Part shown: in pieces, positions 48,401 to 56,170 of the stretch
How the letters are laid out: each line of letters begins with the position of its first letter
Position numbering within the stretch: position 1 is the first letter of the stretch
NCBI RefSeq assembly: GCF_014109805.1
Contig: NZ_CP059400.1
Coordinates: forward strand, 1,520,001-1,584,000
DNA from: Legionella sp. PC1000
GTDB lineage: Bacteria; Pseudomonadota; Gammaproteobacteria; Legionellales; Legionellaceae
Direction: 5' to 3'
DNA length: 64,000 bases
Position numbers and translations under genes: made by a program
Notes under the pieces: generated by a model
What the model saw: the letters and a program-made list of their open reading frames with translations, nothing else
Databases searched by the model: none
Told to the model about the DNA's origin: nothing

Positions 48401-48802
48401 CGTGGAATCAATGTCTATAACCGTATATTCCATAAACTCAGCGGCAAGAGTTTGATTTGTAATCACAAATTTCGCTTGTGAATCCTCAAGAATAGAAAAA
48501 ACACGATTTTTATGCTGATTTCTTCTGGGTGGATATACTGGAACAGCAATGACTCCTGAGTAAAGGCAAGCAAAAAAAGCAACAACGTAATCTAATCCAG
48601 GTGGTAACAGGATGACAGCACGCTCATCATAGTAAGATTCATGTTGTTGCAATATATAAGCCAATCGACGAGCTTGTTGATCAAGTTCCTTATAAGTCAA
48701 TGTTTCATAATTTTTTTGTGTTAAAAATTTAATAGCGATACAATCAGGATATTCTTTTACATGTCCTTGGAGAGCATCAACGATAGAAATAAAATCTTGC
48801 AT
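45458..48802 (-). CDS. Fused fatty-acyl-AMP ligase / ACP / serine-palmitoyltransferase-like synthase
   Basis: A 1114-residue three-domain protein. Residues about 1-575: fatty-acyl-AMP ligase with LQYTSGSTNTPKGVL and IYPCYGLAEATL; the FAAL-type GVIAVPVYPP is present. Residues about 585-660: ACP with LGINSIAAVEL, Ser615 being the phosphopantetheine site. Residues about 690-1095: PLP-dependent alpha-oxoamine synthase with DELSHNSI (PLP-stacking His), MIDEAHSIGVLG and GTLSKAF, Lys941 being the PLP lysine. The module can activate a fatty acid, load it on its own ACP and condense it with an amino acid, presumably serine, to a 3-keto long-chain base. The cluster context favours sphingolipid synthesis; an alpha-aminoketone or sulfonolipid product is the main alternative. 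Confidence 0.88.
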   Translation of the reverse strand: MQDFISIVDALQGHVKEYPDCIAIKFLTQKNYETLTYKELDQQARRLAYILQQHESYYDERAVILLPPGLDYVVAFFACLYSGVIAVPVYPPRRNQHKNRVFSILEDSQAKFVITNQTLAAEFMEYTVIDIDSTRKEVVEKYRSFPVEQNKIAFLQYTSGSTNTPKGVLISHLNLVANIKGILSFTPSKETERDKVCSWLPPYHDMGLIGCVLTSIYKRFELILMPPAYFLHSPLRWLEIISQERITLTCVPNFAFDFCVKKITPAQIKQLDLSSLRCIYNGSEPIQFESVQQFINTFAITGLSPQTIYPCYGLAEATLMLTAKQYNAPDISLKLIKSNFESGTISIAPESLNHSTMNIVNCGHCLSDHNIRIVDPHTLNELPEGSIGEIWASGPSIAKGYWNKADLSKATFENQLPNTPDLFYLRTGDLGFIHQGNLYVTGRIKDLIIIHGKNYYPQDIEQAITQNQAAFEPQGAAAFAIEVDERQELIVVQEVKRVALNRVEFDLLFSEIRAVLLDQFGLVPYSIVLIKPYTLPKTSSGKIQRWLTRKSFLDKTLKNIAFWKKEDQNPTDGFSLTLSVKEVKQWLTDWLMRRLSMVLSEHDYDKSITALGINSIAAVELSNDLQTKIGKQIELLPLFEQYTLNQLIAFLAENIPAKDLKQIKNTQVIHSLVDKQFMHKSSVNGESFSLVDFPVSFGLGSLIQHSDTKLDNHFINDLKKIYFNVNEGISSNTTIIDGKHYINYSGYNYLGLSGEPSVTEAVIAAVKKLGTSVSASRLVSGEKSLHGELEKAIADLIGTEDCLVFPSGYSTNITVITHLFGKNDLIIHDELSHNSIIQAAVFSEAERIAFPHNNHQFLIDFLEKYRDQYRKVLIVTEGIFSMDGDIADVPDLITIKKQFNTFLMIDEAHSIGVLGETGKGIREHYNLDSKDVDIWMGTLSKAFASCGGYIAGSHELIENLRYTAAGFVYSAGISPANTAAALAAIEVMKKEPQRVSMLRDRHTLLLSLLKEQNIPTGLSNSTPIIPIVVGEDSAAIQLSHYLKENHILALPIIYPAVEKNLARVRLFMNCLHTEEQLYKTVSLLRNYVFFKNKVRKEHDANSKANPLSLEEQCV

Positions 48803-49039
48803 TGAGTTTTATCCATTTTATAAACTGCATACATCTAGTATATTTTTGCTTGGTTGATAAATACTAGTTCCTACTTTCTCATTCGAACACGGTTATAATT
48901 CAAATCTACTTAAAAAAGCAGGTTTTAATTTGAGTGACATTCCTTTATAAATCATATAATTCGTTCCTTGATAATGTAGTTACAGCTATGATATGTTGAA
49001 TGGGAGCTAAAAGTAAATATTTGTTAAAATAGCTGTTTT
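48803..49039. other. Upstream region of the fusion gene
   Basis: About 240 AT-rich bases between the ketoacyl-synthase relic and the fusion gene. Probably the deleted remainder of the relic joined to the promoter or leader of the fusion gene; I found no further match to a condensing enzyme in it. Confidence 0.4.
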
Positions 49040-49301
49040 TGCCAAGTGGAACTATAACGGCGTAAACAAGAACAGCATTACTCCCCCAATTTGCAATTGC
49101 ATTAGGATCTATATTTTGCATCTTCTATTGCTTCTTGCGCCAAAATTAATGCAAATTGTGCAAAGCGCATGTCACTGCAGTCTACTTTATTGTATGGGCG
49201 AGATACCTGATTCACTATGGCAAAGGAGATTTCCGAAATCTTTATGATTATTTCTCAGCGCTGAAATAGCCCCCTAAGCCAGTGATAACGACATGATTAG
49301 G
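49040..49301 (-). pseudogene. Eroded beta-ketoacyl-ACP synthase (FabF-like) fragment
   Basis: Read on the minus strand right after the ACP stop, the translation gives HVVITGLG, then after a one-base shift AISALRNNHKDFGNLL and HSESGISPIQ, a stop, then in another frame SDMRFAQFALILAQEAIEDAK and DPNAIANWGSNAV. These match in order the N-terminal 100 residues of FabF-type condensing enzymes (VVITGLG, SPLG, FWENLLAGKSGI, FAQYALAAAKEAIEDAG). No intact frame remains and the other three quarters of the gene is missing. The cluster therefore once had a ketoacyl synthase between ACP and the fusion gene. Confidence 0.72.
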
Positions 49302-49559
49302 TCATACAGCACTGTGCTCAGTAGCTTGTTGCATTAAAGTATCAATGATCACAATAATGTCATAAACGGTTTTAGCTTCTTTTGCTTTATCTGCAATATC
49401 TAGGTTAAACTCTTCTTCTAAAGTAAATACTAAATTAACCATATCCAGGGAGTCGTCACAAATCTCATGCAGGGGTTGAGTTATCTGTATATTTTCAGGT
49501 GGAAGAATAAGAACTTTTGCTATAACCTGTAAAACACGTTTTTGTACTTGCTGATTCAT
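49302..49559 (-). CDS. Stand-alone acyl carrier protein
   Basis: An 85-residue acidic helical protein. The phosphopantetheine attachment site is DDSLDMVNL with Ser37, followed by EEEFNLDI as in ACP helix III. It is distinct from the ACP domain inside the fusion protein. In known bacterial sphingolipid clusters a dedicated ACP serves the serine palmitoyltransferase; here it might feed acyl groups to the N-acyltransferase encoded divergently 242 bases away. It directly precedes the ketoacyl-synthase relic. Confidence 0.88.
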   Translation of the reverse strand: MNQQVQKRVLQVIAKVLILPPENIQITQPLHEICDDSLDMVNLVFTLEEEFNLDIADKAKEAKTVYDIIVIIDTLMQQATEHSAV

Positions 49560-49801
49560 AAAAATCCTTATTTAGATAATCAAATTTAAATTGTATTAAC
49601 GAATCTAAATCGCATAATGCTTTTCAAAAACTTAGATTCTATGTGAACAATTTTAAATTGAAAAACTTAGCAATACTGATTGAAGAGATCTTACAACTTC
49701 TGCTTTTTTATGCAAGTAACAGGTTGCATAAAATAAGTAAAGAACGCATACTCAAATCCTGCATTTAAATGGAAGTGATAACGTTTTAAAATGGAGGTTT
49801 T
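49560..49801. promoter_or_regulatory. Divergent promoter region between ACP and N-acyltransferase genes
   Basis: 242 AT-rich bases shared by two divergent genes of the lipid cluster. ATGGAGGTTTT provides the ribosome site for the plus-strand gene. No defined operator was recognised. Confidence 0.4.
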
Positions 49802-50941
49802 ATGTCAATTGACGTGGTTTTATGCGAAAAATCGAAACACTTTAATGATTTTTTACACGTCCCCTTTCAACTACATAAATACAATGAGAACTGGGTTCCC
49901 CCATTACACCATACTACAAAACGTATCCTAGATAAAAAAAATCCATTTTATAAAGAGGCAGAAATTAATCATTGGGTTGCTTACCATAGAAATAAGGCTG
50001 TTGGTAGGATATCGGCTATCATTAATAGATTGCATCACAAAATACATGATGAAAAAATTGCTTTTTGGGGCTTTTTTGAATGTGAAAACTCGAATGAAGT
50101 AGCGAGTGTTCTTTTTAAGCACGCAGAACGTTGGGTTGTTGGACAGGGCATGCAGGGTATGCGTGGACCAATGAATCCTTCAATAAATTATGAATGCGGG
50201 TTACAAATTTCTGCTTTTGATACGAAACCCTATATTATGATGCCTCAAAATCCTGAGTACTATATAAATCTAGTAGAACAAGAAGGATATAAAAAAATAA
50301 AGGATCTTCAGGCATGGACTGTGGGTATGGATGAGATTGCATTTGACCCTAAAAAAATACAGATCATAAAAAAAATATGTGATAAATATCATATTACAAT
50401 CAGAACAATCAATATGAAGGATTTTAAAAATGAAATAAAATTGATCGTTAAAATTTATAATGATGCCTGGGCAAAAAACTGGGGTTACTTACCTTTAGAT
50501 GTCGAGGAATTTTATTATTTAGCTTCAGAGTTAAAATCTTCAATTTTACCTAATTTAATATTTATTGCTGAGGTAGATGGAGAACCATGTGGATTTTCAG
50601 TGGGACTTCCAGATCTGAATCAGTTATTAATTCATGCAAGAAACGGTAAATTATTTCCTTTCAATTTCTTAAAGTTACTTTGGCAATTCAAAGTTAAAAA
50701 AATAATTAATCAAGGCCGTGTTCCATTATTGGGTGTACTTCAAAAATATCAGCATCTTCCAATAGGAGGGCTGCTTTATTATGAATACTTCCGAAAAATA
50801 AATCAGCTCAACTATCAACAGGGAGAGTTGTCCTGGATATTGGAAGACAATCATGCCATGCAAGCAGGACTTGAGTTAATTAATGCAACACACTATAAAA
50901 CCTATAGAATTTATGAGAAAAGCTTGGGCAACGTTTCCTGA
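49802..50941 (+). CDS. GNAT-type N-acyltransferase, candidate bacterial ceramide synthase
   Basis: A 379-residue protein with a split GNAT-like layout. The first half (FNDFLHVPFQLHKYNENWVPP, KNPFYKEAEINHWVAY, GRISAIINRLHH, GFFECENS) and the MRGPMNPSINYECGL segment near residue 120 are typical of the YghO-like family. Bacterial ceramide synthase of Caulobacter belongs to this GNAT branch and is unrelated to eukaryotic ceramide synthases. In this cluster it would acylate the amino group of the long-chain base. A strong GGAGG precedes ATG 49802. The exact substrate cannot be told from sequence. Confidence 0.72.
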   Translation: MSIDVVLCEKSKHFNDFLHVPFQLHKYNENWVPPLHHTTKRILDKKNPFYKEAEINHWVAYHRNKAVGRISAIINRLHHKIHDEKIAFWGFFECENSNEVASVLFKHAERWVVGQGMQGMRGPMNPSINYECGLQISAFDTKPYIMMPQNPEYYINLVEQEGYKKIKDLQAWTVGMDEIAFDPKKIQIIKKICDKYHITIRTINMKDFKNEIKLIVKIYNDAWAKNWGYLPLDVEEFYYLASELKSSILPNLIFIAEVDGEPCGFSVGLPDLNQLLIHARNGKLFPFNFLKLLWQFKVKKIINQGRVPLLGVLQKYQHLPIGGLLYYEYFRKINQLNYQQGELSWILEDNHAMQAGLELINATHYKTYRIYEKSLGNVS

Positions 50942-51024
50942 GTTTTCATTTCCTCAGAACCTATAGTCCTCTCTTGCGGAAGGAATTTAAATCGTATGAT
51001 GTTATTTTTTCCGAAGATTGGGAA

Positions 51025-52257
51025 ATGAGGAAAAGGAAAAATCTACGCTTTTTAATCGATTGCTTGGAATGGAGAATGAAACAAATATTGCTTGGAATGT
51101 CTCGATTGTTATTACATGTCATTTTAGGACGTCGTCCAACAGGAATCGATCGAGTGATAATTTCCTATTTACACTATTATAAAAAAAACGTCCGAGGGGT
51201 ATTTCAGCTTAAACTTGTTCGTTGGCGATTTAATTTTATTTTGTCGCATTGTGCTACACGTCAGATAATGCACTTGATAGATTCCAAATCAAAGTTTTAT
51301 CGGGTCAGGATCGCATTATTGTTGATTAAATCGGTTTTGAGGCAACAAAACAAACAAAATTTAGCGGGAAGTTTTTTGTTGAATATTGAGCCTACCCGAT
51401 TTGATGGTTATCCTCAAATAAGCAAACAAGCAGGAGTTATGAATCTATTTATGGTACATGATTTAATTCCTTTGAAATATCCTGAATATTGTCCCCCCAA
51501 AAGACCTAAAAAGTTTTTAGCGATGGTTGCTCATGTAGTAACGTTTGCACATGGTATCCTGACTAATTCGAGATCAACGTTAGAAGAACTGCACGCATTT
51601 ACCGCATCCAGTCATAAACAATTACCTCCAACTGAGGTTGTATTATTAGGGAGTAATACTTTGTTTGACTCTCCAGCAGTGATGACAAAACAGCTGCTCG
51701 CTCAACCTTATTTTGTGATACTGGGAACTATTGAACCGAGAAAAAATCATTTACTGCTGCTCCAAGTGTGGCGTCGTTTGGCGGAACGAATGAAGGAAAA
51801 AACGCCTCGATTGGTCATAATAGGCAAAAGAGGTTGGGAGTTGGAAAATATCGTTGACTTTTTAGAACGATGTGAAATTTTACGAGAATTAGTTATCGAA
51901 CGTTTTGTAGATGATAATGAGTTAGTGAATTATTTAAGTCATGCGCAGGCTTTATTATTTCCAACTTTTGCAGAGGGTTATGGGCTACCCTTAGCGGAAG
52001 CTTTATCTTTAAAAGTACCTGTCATTGCCAGTGATTTGCCTGTTTTTAAAGAAATTGCTGCAGATATTCCAGAATATCTTGATCCACTTGATGGGTTATC
52101 CTGGTTAGCAATGATTGAAGCCTATACTGACAACAATAGCGCACAACGAGTATCTCAGCTTAAAAGATTATCTCATTATAGCCTTCCCACATGGGCAGAT
52201 CATTTTACAAAGGTAGATGCTTTTATGGACAGTTTAAGAAGAGAGCCCTTGAATTAG
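51025..52257 (+). CDS. GT-B glycosyltransferase (family 4-like)
   Basis: About 410 residues. The N-terminal RRPTGIDRVIISYLHYY, middle FMVHDLIPLKYPEY, and C-terminal ILGTIEPRKNH and FPTFAEGYGLPLAEALS (EX7E donor-binding motif) define a retaining GT4-type transferase similar to mannosyltransferases of polysaccharide clusters. The start is unsure: the frame opens with TTG at 50974, and ATG 51025 or ATG 51079 are also possible; the family core begins just before GIDRV. It follows the N-acyltransferase gene on the same strand, so may glycosylate the cluster's lipid. Confidence 0.8.
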   Translation: MRKRKNLRFLIDCLEWRMKQILLGMSRLLLHVILGRRPTGIDRVIISYLHYYKKNVRGVFQLKLVRWRFNFILSHCATRQIMHLIDSKSKFYRVRIALLLIKSVLRQQNKQNLAGSFLLNIEPTRFDGYPQISKQAGVMNLFMVHDLIPLKYPEYCPPKRPKKFLAMVAHVVTFAHGILTNSRSTLEELHAFTASSHKQLPPTEVVLLGSNTLFDSPAVMTKQLLAQPYFVILGTIEPRKNHLLLLQVWRRLAERMKEKTPRLVIIGKRGWELENIVDFLERCEILRELVIERFVDDNELVNYLSHAQALLFPTFAEGYGLPLAEALSLKVPVIASDLPVFKEIAADIPEYLDPLDGLSWLAMIEAYTDNNSAQRVSQLKRLSHYSLPTWADHFTKVDAFMDSLRREPLN

Positions 52258-52288
52258 GTTTTAAGAACAAATTATCAAGACATTTTAA

Positions 52289-53416
52289 TTATTGACTTAA
52301 TTGTTCATTATAATATTCCAAGGTTTCTTTTGCTAAATTTTTCCAGGAGTAACGCTGTACACTTATTTTAGCCTGTTGAATTAACCTCTGACGCAAAACC
52401 GGATCGTCGATAAGCCGTTTTATGGCCTGTACTAATGCGTTACTGTCTTTGGGTGGAACGAGCAAAGCGTCATGATTATCACGCACAACACTCATATAAC
52501 CTTCAATCTTTGTAGTAACAATAGGGATGCCCGCTGCCATTGCTTCAATTAGAACAATACCAAAACTTTCATTACCAATTGATGGAGCGCAAAAAATATC
52601 TGCGGTTTGATAAAGGGCAACTAACTCTTCATCACTCACTGTCCCTAAATAGAGAATGTCTTGCAGATCAAAATGATTCAATTCATGGGGAACAGACGCT
52701 CCTGTCCATCTTGTTCCAGTGACTATCAGCCGTAGTTTAGGGTAATTTACTTTTAAAAGTTGATAAGCTTCCAATAAATATCGCAAACCTTTTCGTTTAT
52801 ATTGTGCATGGCCGACAAATAATAAATTAATATAATCCGAATCATCTAACAGGGGAATAGATGGGACAGATGAAGAAAACTTATCCAAGTTAACTCCATT
52901 AGGAATAATTTTATAATCATAAGGAAAATATTGTTCGATATATTTTGTTGCTGGTTGGGAAACAGTGATTCGTCCATGTAGCCGGTTTAACCATGTGTTT
53001 AATATAGGACGAAACATCCGATAAAGCAGTTGTCCTTCTTCATAATATGTATGAAAAGTAGCAAATAAGGGCGTTTTTTTGTGGAACAATGCACTGATAC
53101 ACAAGGGCGGTATTAAAGGTTCTTGGATATGGACTATATCAAAGTTCTCGGAGTTTAAAACTTTATATAAAAAGGAGATTGCTTTTGGACTGAGTAAGAT
53201 ATGCGGGGGGATGTATCTTCCTGTTTTCGCTGCCGAAGGAAAAGAAGTAATCTGAATAAAATTGGGTATACGTGAGGTTATGGAGGGTTTCGAAGATGGT
53301 CCGATAATATAAACCGAGTTTCCTTGATTTGTTAACTCATTCGCCAGGTCGCAGACATGATTTTTAACACCGCTAGGGGTAGCATAGTCACAAGTTGATA
53401 CAAACGCTATTCTCAT
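52289..53416 (-). CDS. PimA-like GT4 glycosyltransferase
   Basis: A 375-residue GT-B enzyme. It resembles mycobacterial phosphatidylinositol mannosyltransferase PimA along its length: SGVKNHVCDLANEL near the N-terminus, DIVHIQEPLIPPL, ATFHTYYEEG, ITVSQPATKYI, IPNGVNLDKF, and NESFGIVLIEAMAAGIPIV (the EX7E motif). PimA acts at the membrane surface on an inositol lipid with GDP-mannose. GDP-mannose genes lie 9 kb away. It is convergent with the upstream glycosyltransferase gene (31 bases between stops). Confidence 0.8.
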   Translation of the reverse strand: MRIAFVSTCDYATPSGVKNHVCDLANELTNQGNSVYIIGPSSKPSITSRIPNFIQITSFPSAAKTGRYIPPHILLSPKAISFLYKVLNSENFDIVHIQEPLIPPLCISALFHKKTPLFATFHTYYEEGQLLYRMFRPILNTWLNRLHGRITVSQPATKYIEQYFPYDYKIIPNGVNLDKFSSSVPSIPLLDDSDYINLLFVGHAQYKRKGLRYLLEAYQLLKVNYPKLRLIVTGTRWTGASVPHELNHFDLQDILYLGTVSDEELVALYQTADIFCAPSIGNESFGIVLIEAMAAGIPIVTTKIEGYMSVVRDNHDALLVPPKDSNALVQAIKRLIDDPVLRQRLIQQAKISVQRYSWKNLAKETLEYYNEQLSQ

Positions 53417-53658
53417 TTTAGTAGATTCATATTTTTATAAAATAGACAAAGCTTACTTATTAAAAGTCAATTTCTGATTTAACGAAACAATCTAAAAACG
53501 ATCCACCACTATTAAGGAATATCTCAGATTGAACATACAGTATCATCACAATGAAAGTTTAAAATAGCCTTTTATTCCACTCCTGTCAATGAGATAAATT
53601 GCTTATAAGTATCGTGTAAAAAATAGTTAATTTTCTATAGGCTTAATAAAGAGATTTT
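53417..53658. other. Short intergenic region, nothing recognised
   Basis: About 240 AT-rich bases upstream of the PimA-like gene and downstream of the Stealth gene on the same strand. No repeat or gene seen. Confidence 0.5.
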
Positions 53659-54609
53659 TTAGTTTAAGTATAAATCCTGCATTAGCTGATTAAATACATC
53701 TAAATTTTCCTTATTAACAACTAAACCGTCGTTAATACAGAATCTGGTAGGCTTATCTTTTTTTATTGCATTTAGACTGTTCTCCAGATTGCGGCAATCT
53801 AGACGAAAAAAATAATCTTTCTCTTGAATAAGATAAGCTTTTTTAAAATACAAGTTTATGAAGCAAGATAAAAAGACAGCATGTATGTTGTCATCAGTTC
53901 TAAAACGAGATTGACTTGTTGCCAAAAGTTTTTCTTTGATTGTATTGTTTGCCCACATTTGTTGATAACTGCTTTTAAATAAAGGAGTACATTGATGTAT
54001 TGGAAATTGAAAAAAAGAGTAGCCTAAGTTTTTGGGAGGCATATATTTTTTTTTAAAAATTTGATATGCATTAAAATAATGACGATCATGACCTGATATA
54101 ATCCTCTTAGGTAAAATATTGGGTATGATTTTAGTGCTTACAGCGAATCGAGCTTGATTGTTATCAAAGAAATATTGTTCTGGCACTAGCCGACCAAGAA
54201 ACATATCATTATTAAAATAAATAAATTGTTCATTAAGTGCCGGAATTCTGTGTAAGTTTGCTTCGATAGCAAGACTATTAAATGTTGGGGAAAATTGATC
54301 AATATGTATTTCCGGAGGGCAAATATCGATTTCATCGATCCAAATAATTTTTTTTTTAATGATTTGGGATAATCCATCAATTTTAGGAAATTGATAGCGT
54401 TTTTTTATAATAAAGATTTTTTCTATCCAAGGTGCAAACTTTTCTAGGCTTAATAGACTATAAAATAGCTCTCCATAATCTCGGAAGCGAGCCTTGTGAA
54501 TGGAGCTTGATAAATTTGATGATATATTTTTGTATTGGTTAAATTCATCAAGCCATTGAGGATCATTACAATTTACCCAGGTATATACTGCATCTATTGG
54601 TTGATGCAT
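53659..54609 (-). CDS. Stealth-family sugar-phosphate transferase
   Basis: A 316-residue protein of the Stealth family, which moves hexose-1-phosphate to make phosphodiester-linked glycans and includes the eukaryotic GlcNAc-1-phosphotransferase. The conserved regions are IDAVYTWVNCNDPQW (CR1, residues 5-19), ARFRDYGELFYSLLSLEKFAPWI (in two parts ARFRDYGEL and SLEKFAPWI, CR2), FIYFNNDMFLG (CR2 end) and SRFRTDDNIHAVF (CR3). No membrane segment. It probably adds phospho-sugar units to a surface glycan or glycolipid. Confidence 0.82.
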   Translation of the reverse strand: MHQPIDAVYTWVNCNDPQWLDEFNQYKNISSNLSSSIHKARFRDYGELFYSLLSLEKFAPWIEKIFIIKKRYQFPKIDGLSQIIKKKIIWIDEIDICPPEIHIDQFSPTFNSLAIEANLHRIPALNEQFIYFNNDMFLGRLVPEQYFFDNNQARFAVSTKIIPNILPKRIISGHDRHYFNAYQIFKKKYMPPKNLGYSFFQFPIHQCTPLFKSSYQQMWANNTIKEKLLATSQSRFRTDDNIHAVFLSCFINLYFKKAYLIQEKDYFFRLDCRNLENSLNAIKKDKPTRFCINDGLVVNKENLDVFNQLMQDLYLN

Positions 54610-54735
54610 TTTTTTGCTTCTCCTAAAGGTTTACATTTTGTACTATATTTTCAGAGCATTGGCATAGCAATGATCTGATGCTTGATTTATACGCCTGTTT
54701 GAATAAGAATTTAACTGATCATTTAAGAGTTCTTA

Positions 54736-56163
54736 TCATCCTCTACTAATGGCCTTCTTTTGTACAACGACCTTTGTTCTCGAGGAGGGTAGATTTCCTC
54801 CTAACGCCTTATAAAGATTAATTTGAGTTACTTGAAGTCGAACCATATTTTGTAAGTAAGCAAACTCTATGGAATTCAATTCTTCTTCTGCACGAAGCAC
54901 TGTATTAAAATCAGAGGAGGCTTTATGATAAGCAGCTCGAGCCAGTTTTAAAGCAAGACGTTTTTGTTCCACTGCACGCTTGAGATGACTGAGACTTTTT
55001 TTATGATGCTGAAAATAATCATATTGAGTTTCAACCTCATGCAATGCACGCAATACAGCGATTTGATATTGGATGACTGCAATAACTTTTTCACGTTTTC
55101 GTAATTCAATACTATTGAATAAACCAACATTGAATAAGGGCGCTCCAAAAGTTCCAAAGAATCTGGATTCGGGATTTTGTACTGTGAAAAAATTACGTGC
55201 AGTAAGAATACTGCCTGCAATAGTTTGTGTTTGCCATCCTAATAACCATCCTACTGTGATTTGAGGCAATAAGTTTGCCATGGTAACACGAATATTAGCA
55301 TGAGAAGCCGCTACTCGTCGTTCCGCTGCTCTAATATCTGGCCGTCGACGTAATAGTTCAGCAGGAATTCGCAGATTAATATTTTGAGTGATTTGAGGAA
55401 TTGGTTTAGGTGGTAATAATTTTTTTGCCAATACACCTGGATTATTTCCAGTTAATAACTCTATTTTGTGCAGTAGGGCGGTAATGTATGCTTTATTTTG
55501 TTCTAATTCAGCTGCTTGCGTTTCAATTAGTCCATCTTGTTGCGATATATTCAGGTAACTTGCATATCCTGCTTTATAGCGGGACTTGATAAATTGCAGT
55601 GTTTGTTTGTTGCCTGAAATATTATGGAGCAATACAGCATTTTTTGTCTGTGCTTCACGTAACTCCAAGTAGGAGGAGGCAATTTCGGAGTATAAATTAA
55701 TCAAGGCAAAATCCAGGTCTGCTTGCTCAGCTTGTAAATTTGCTTTAGCCATTTGGTTCATTTGGCGCTGTTTTCCAAAAAAATCGGGATTTAAAGAGCC
55801 ACTTAACGCAATCAGTTGATTGATATCAAATCCTGTTCCAGTAGGAGGGGACGCAGTAAGACCTAATGATGGCAATAATTGTGCTACAGCTACAGCGTGT
55901 TGGGCTCTTGCTACATTTACTCTTGCTTGTGCCATTTTTAAATTTAAACTATAGACTGCTTGTTGTTCAATCAGATCGTTTAATAAGGGATCGTGAAAAT
56001 TACGCCACCACGCCTCTTCGTTGTTTACCAAGTTGGCACGTTGTACTTTGTGACCCCAGCTGGATGGCAGGGGAGTGCTGGGCGGAACATATTTTGGACC
56101 TATGGAACATCCATTCAGAATTAGAGTAACAACTAATGTAAAATAAGAAATATAATATTTCAT
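54736..56163 (-). CDS. Outer-membrane efflux lipoprotein (TolC/NodT type)
   Basis: A 475-residue outer-membrane channel of the RND/NodT family. Using ATG 56163, the N-terminus is a lipoprotein signal with lipobox LNGC; the frame extends further upstream but that part is coding for the preceding gene. Two TolC-like repeats contain LDFALINLYSEIASSYLEL and IPAELLRRRPDIRAAERR, the latter a hallmark of these channels. It starts seven bases after the adaptor gene stop and completes a four-gene exporter operon. Confidence 0.88.
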   Translation of the reverse strand: MKYYISYFTLVVTLILNGCSIGPKYVPPSTPLPSSWGHKVQRANLVNNEEAWWRNFHDPLLNDLIEQQAVYSLNLKMAQARVNVARAQHAVAVAQLLPSLGLTASPPTGTGFDINQLIALSGSLNPDFFGKQRQMNQMAKANLQAEQADLDFALINLYSEIASSYLELREAQTKNAVLLHNISGNKQTLQFIKSRYKAGYASYLNISQQDGLIETQAAELEQNKAYITALLHKIELLTGNNPGVLAKKLLPPKPIPQITQNINLRIPAELLRRRPDIRAAERRVAASHANIRVTMANLLPQITVGWLLGWQTQTIAGSILTARNFFTVQNPESRFFGTFGAPLFNVGLFNSIELRKREKVIAVIQYQIAVLRALHEVETQYDYFQHHKKSLSHLKRAVEQKRLALKLARAAYHKASSDFNTVLRAEEELNSIEFAYLQNMVRLQVTQINLYKALGGNLPSSRTKVVVQKKAISRG

Positions 56164-56170
56164 GGGATGA

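Noticed and set aside
45458..48802. Autoinducer synthase (LqsA/CqsA-type) or KBL/BioF function for the PLP domain
   Set aside because: Those enzymes are stand-alone; fusion to acyl-AMP ligase and ACP and the sphingolipid-type neighbours favour a long-chain-base synthase, though the amino-acid substrate is unproven.
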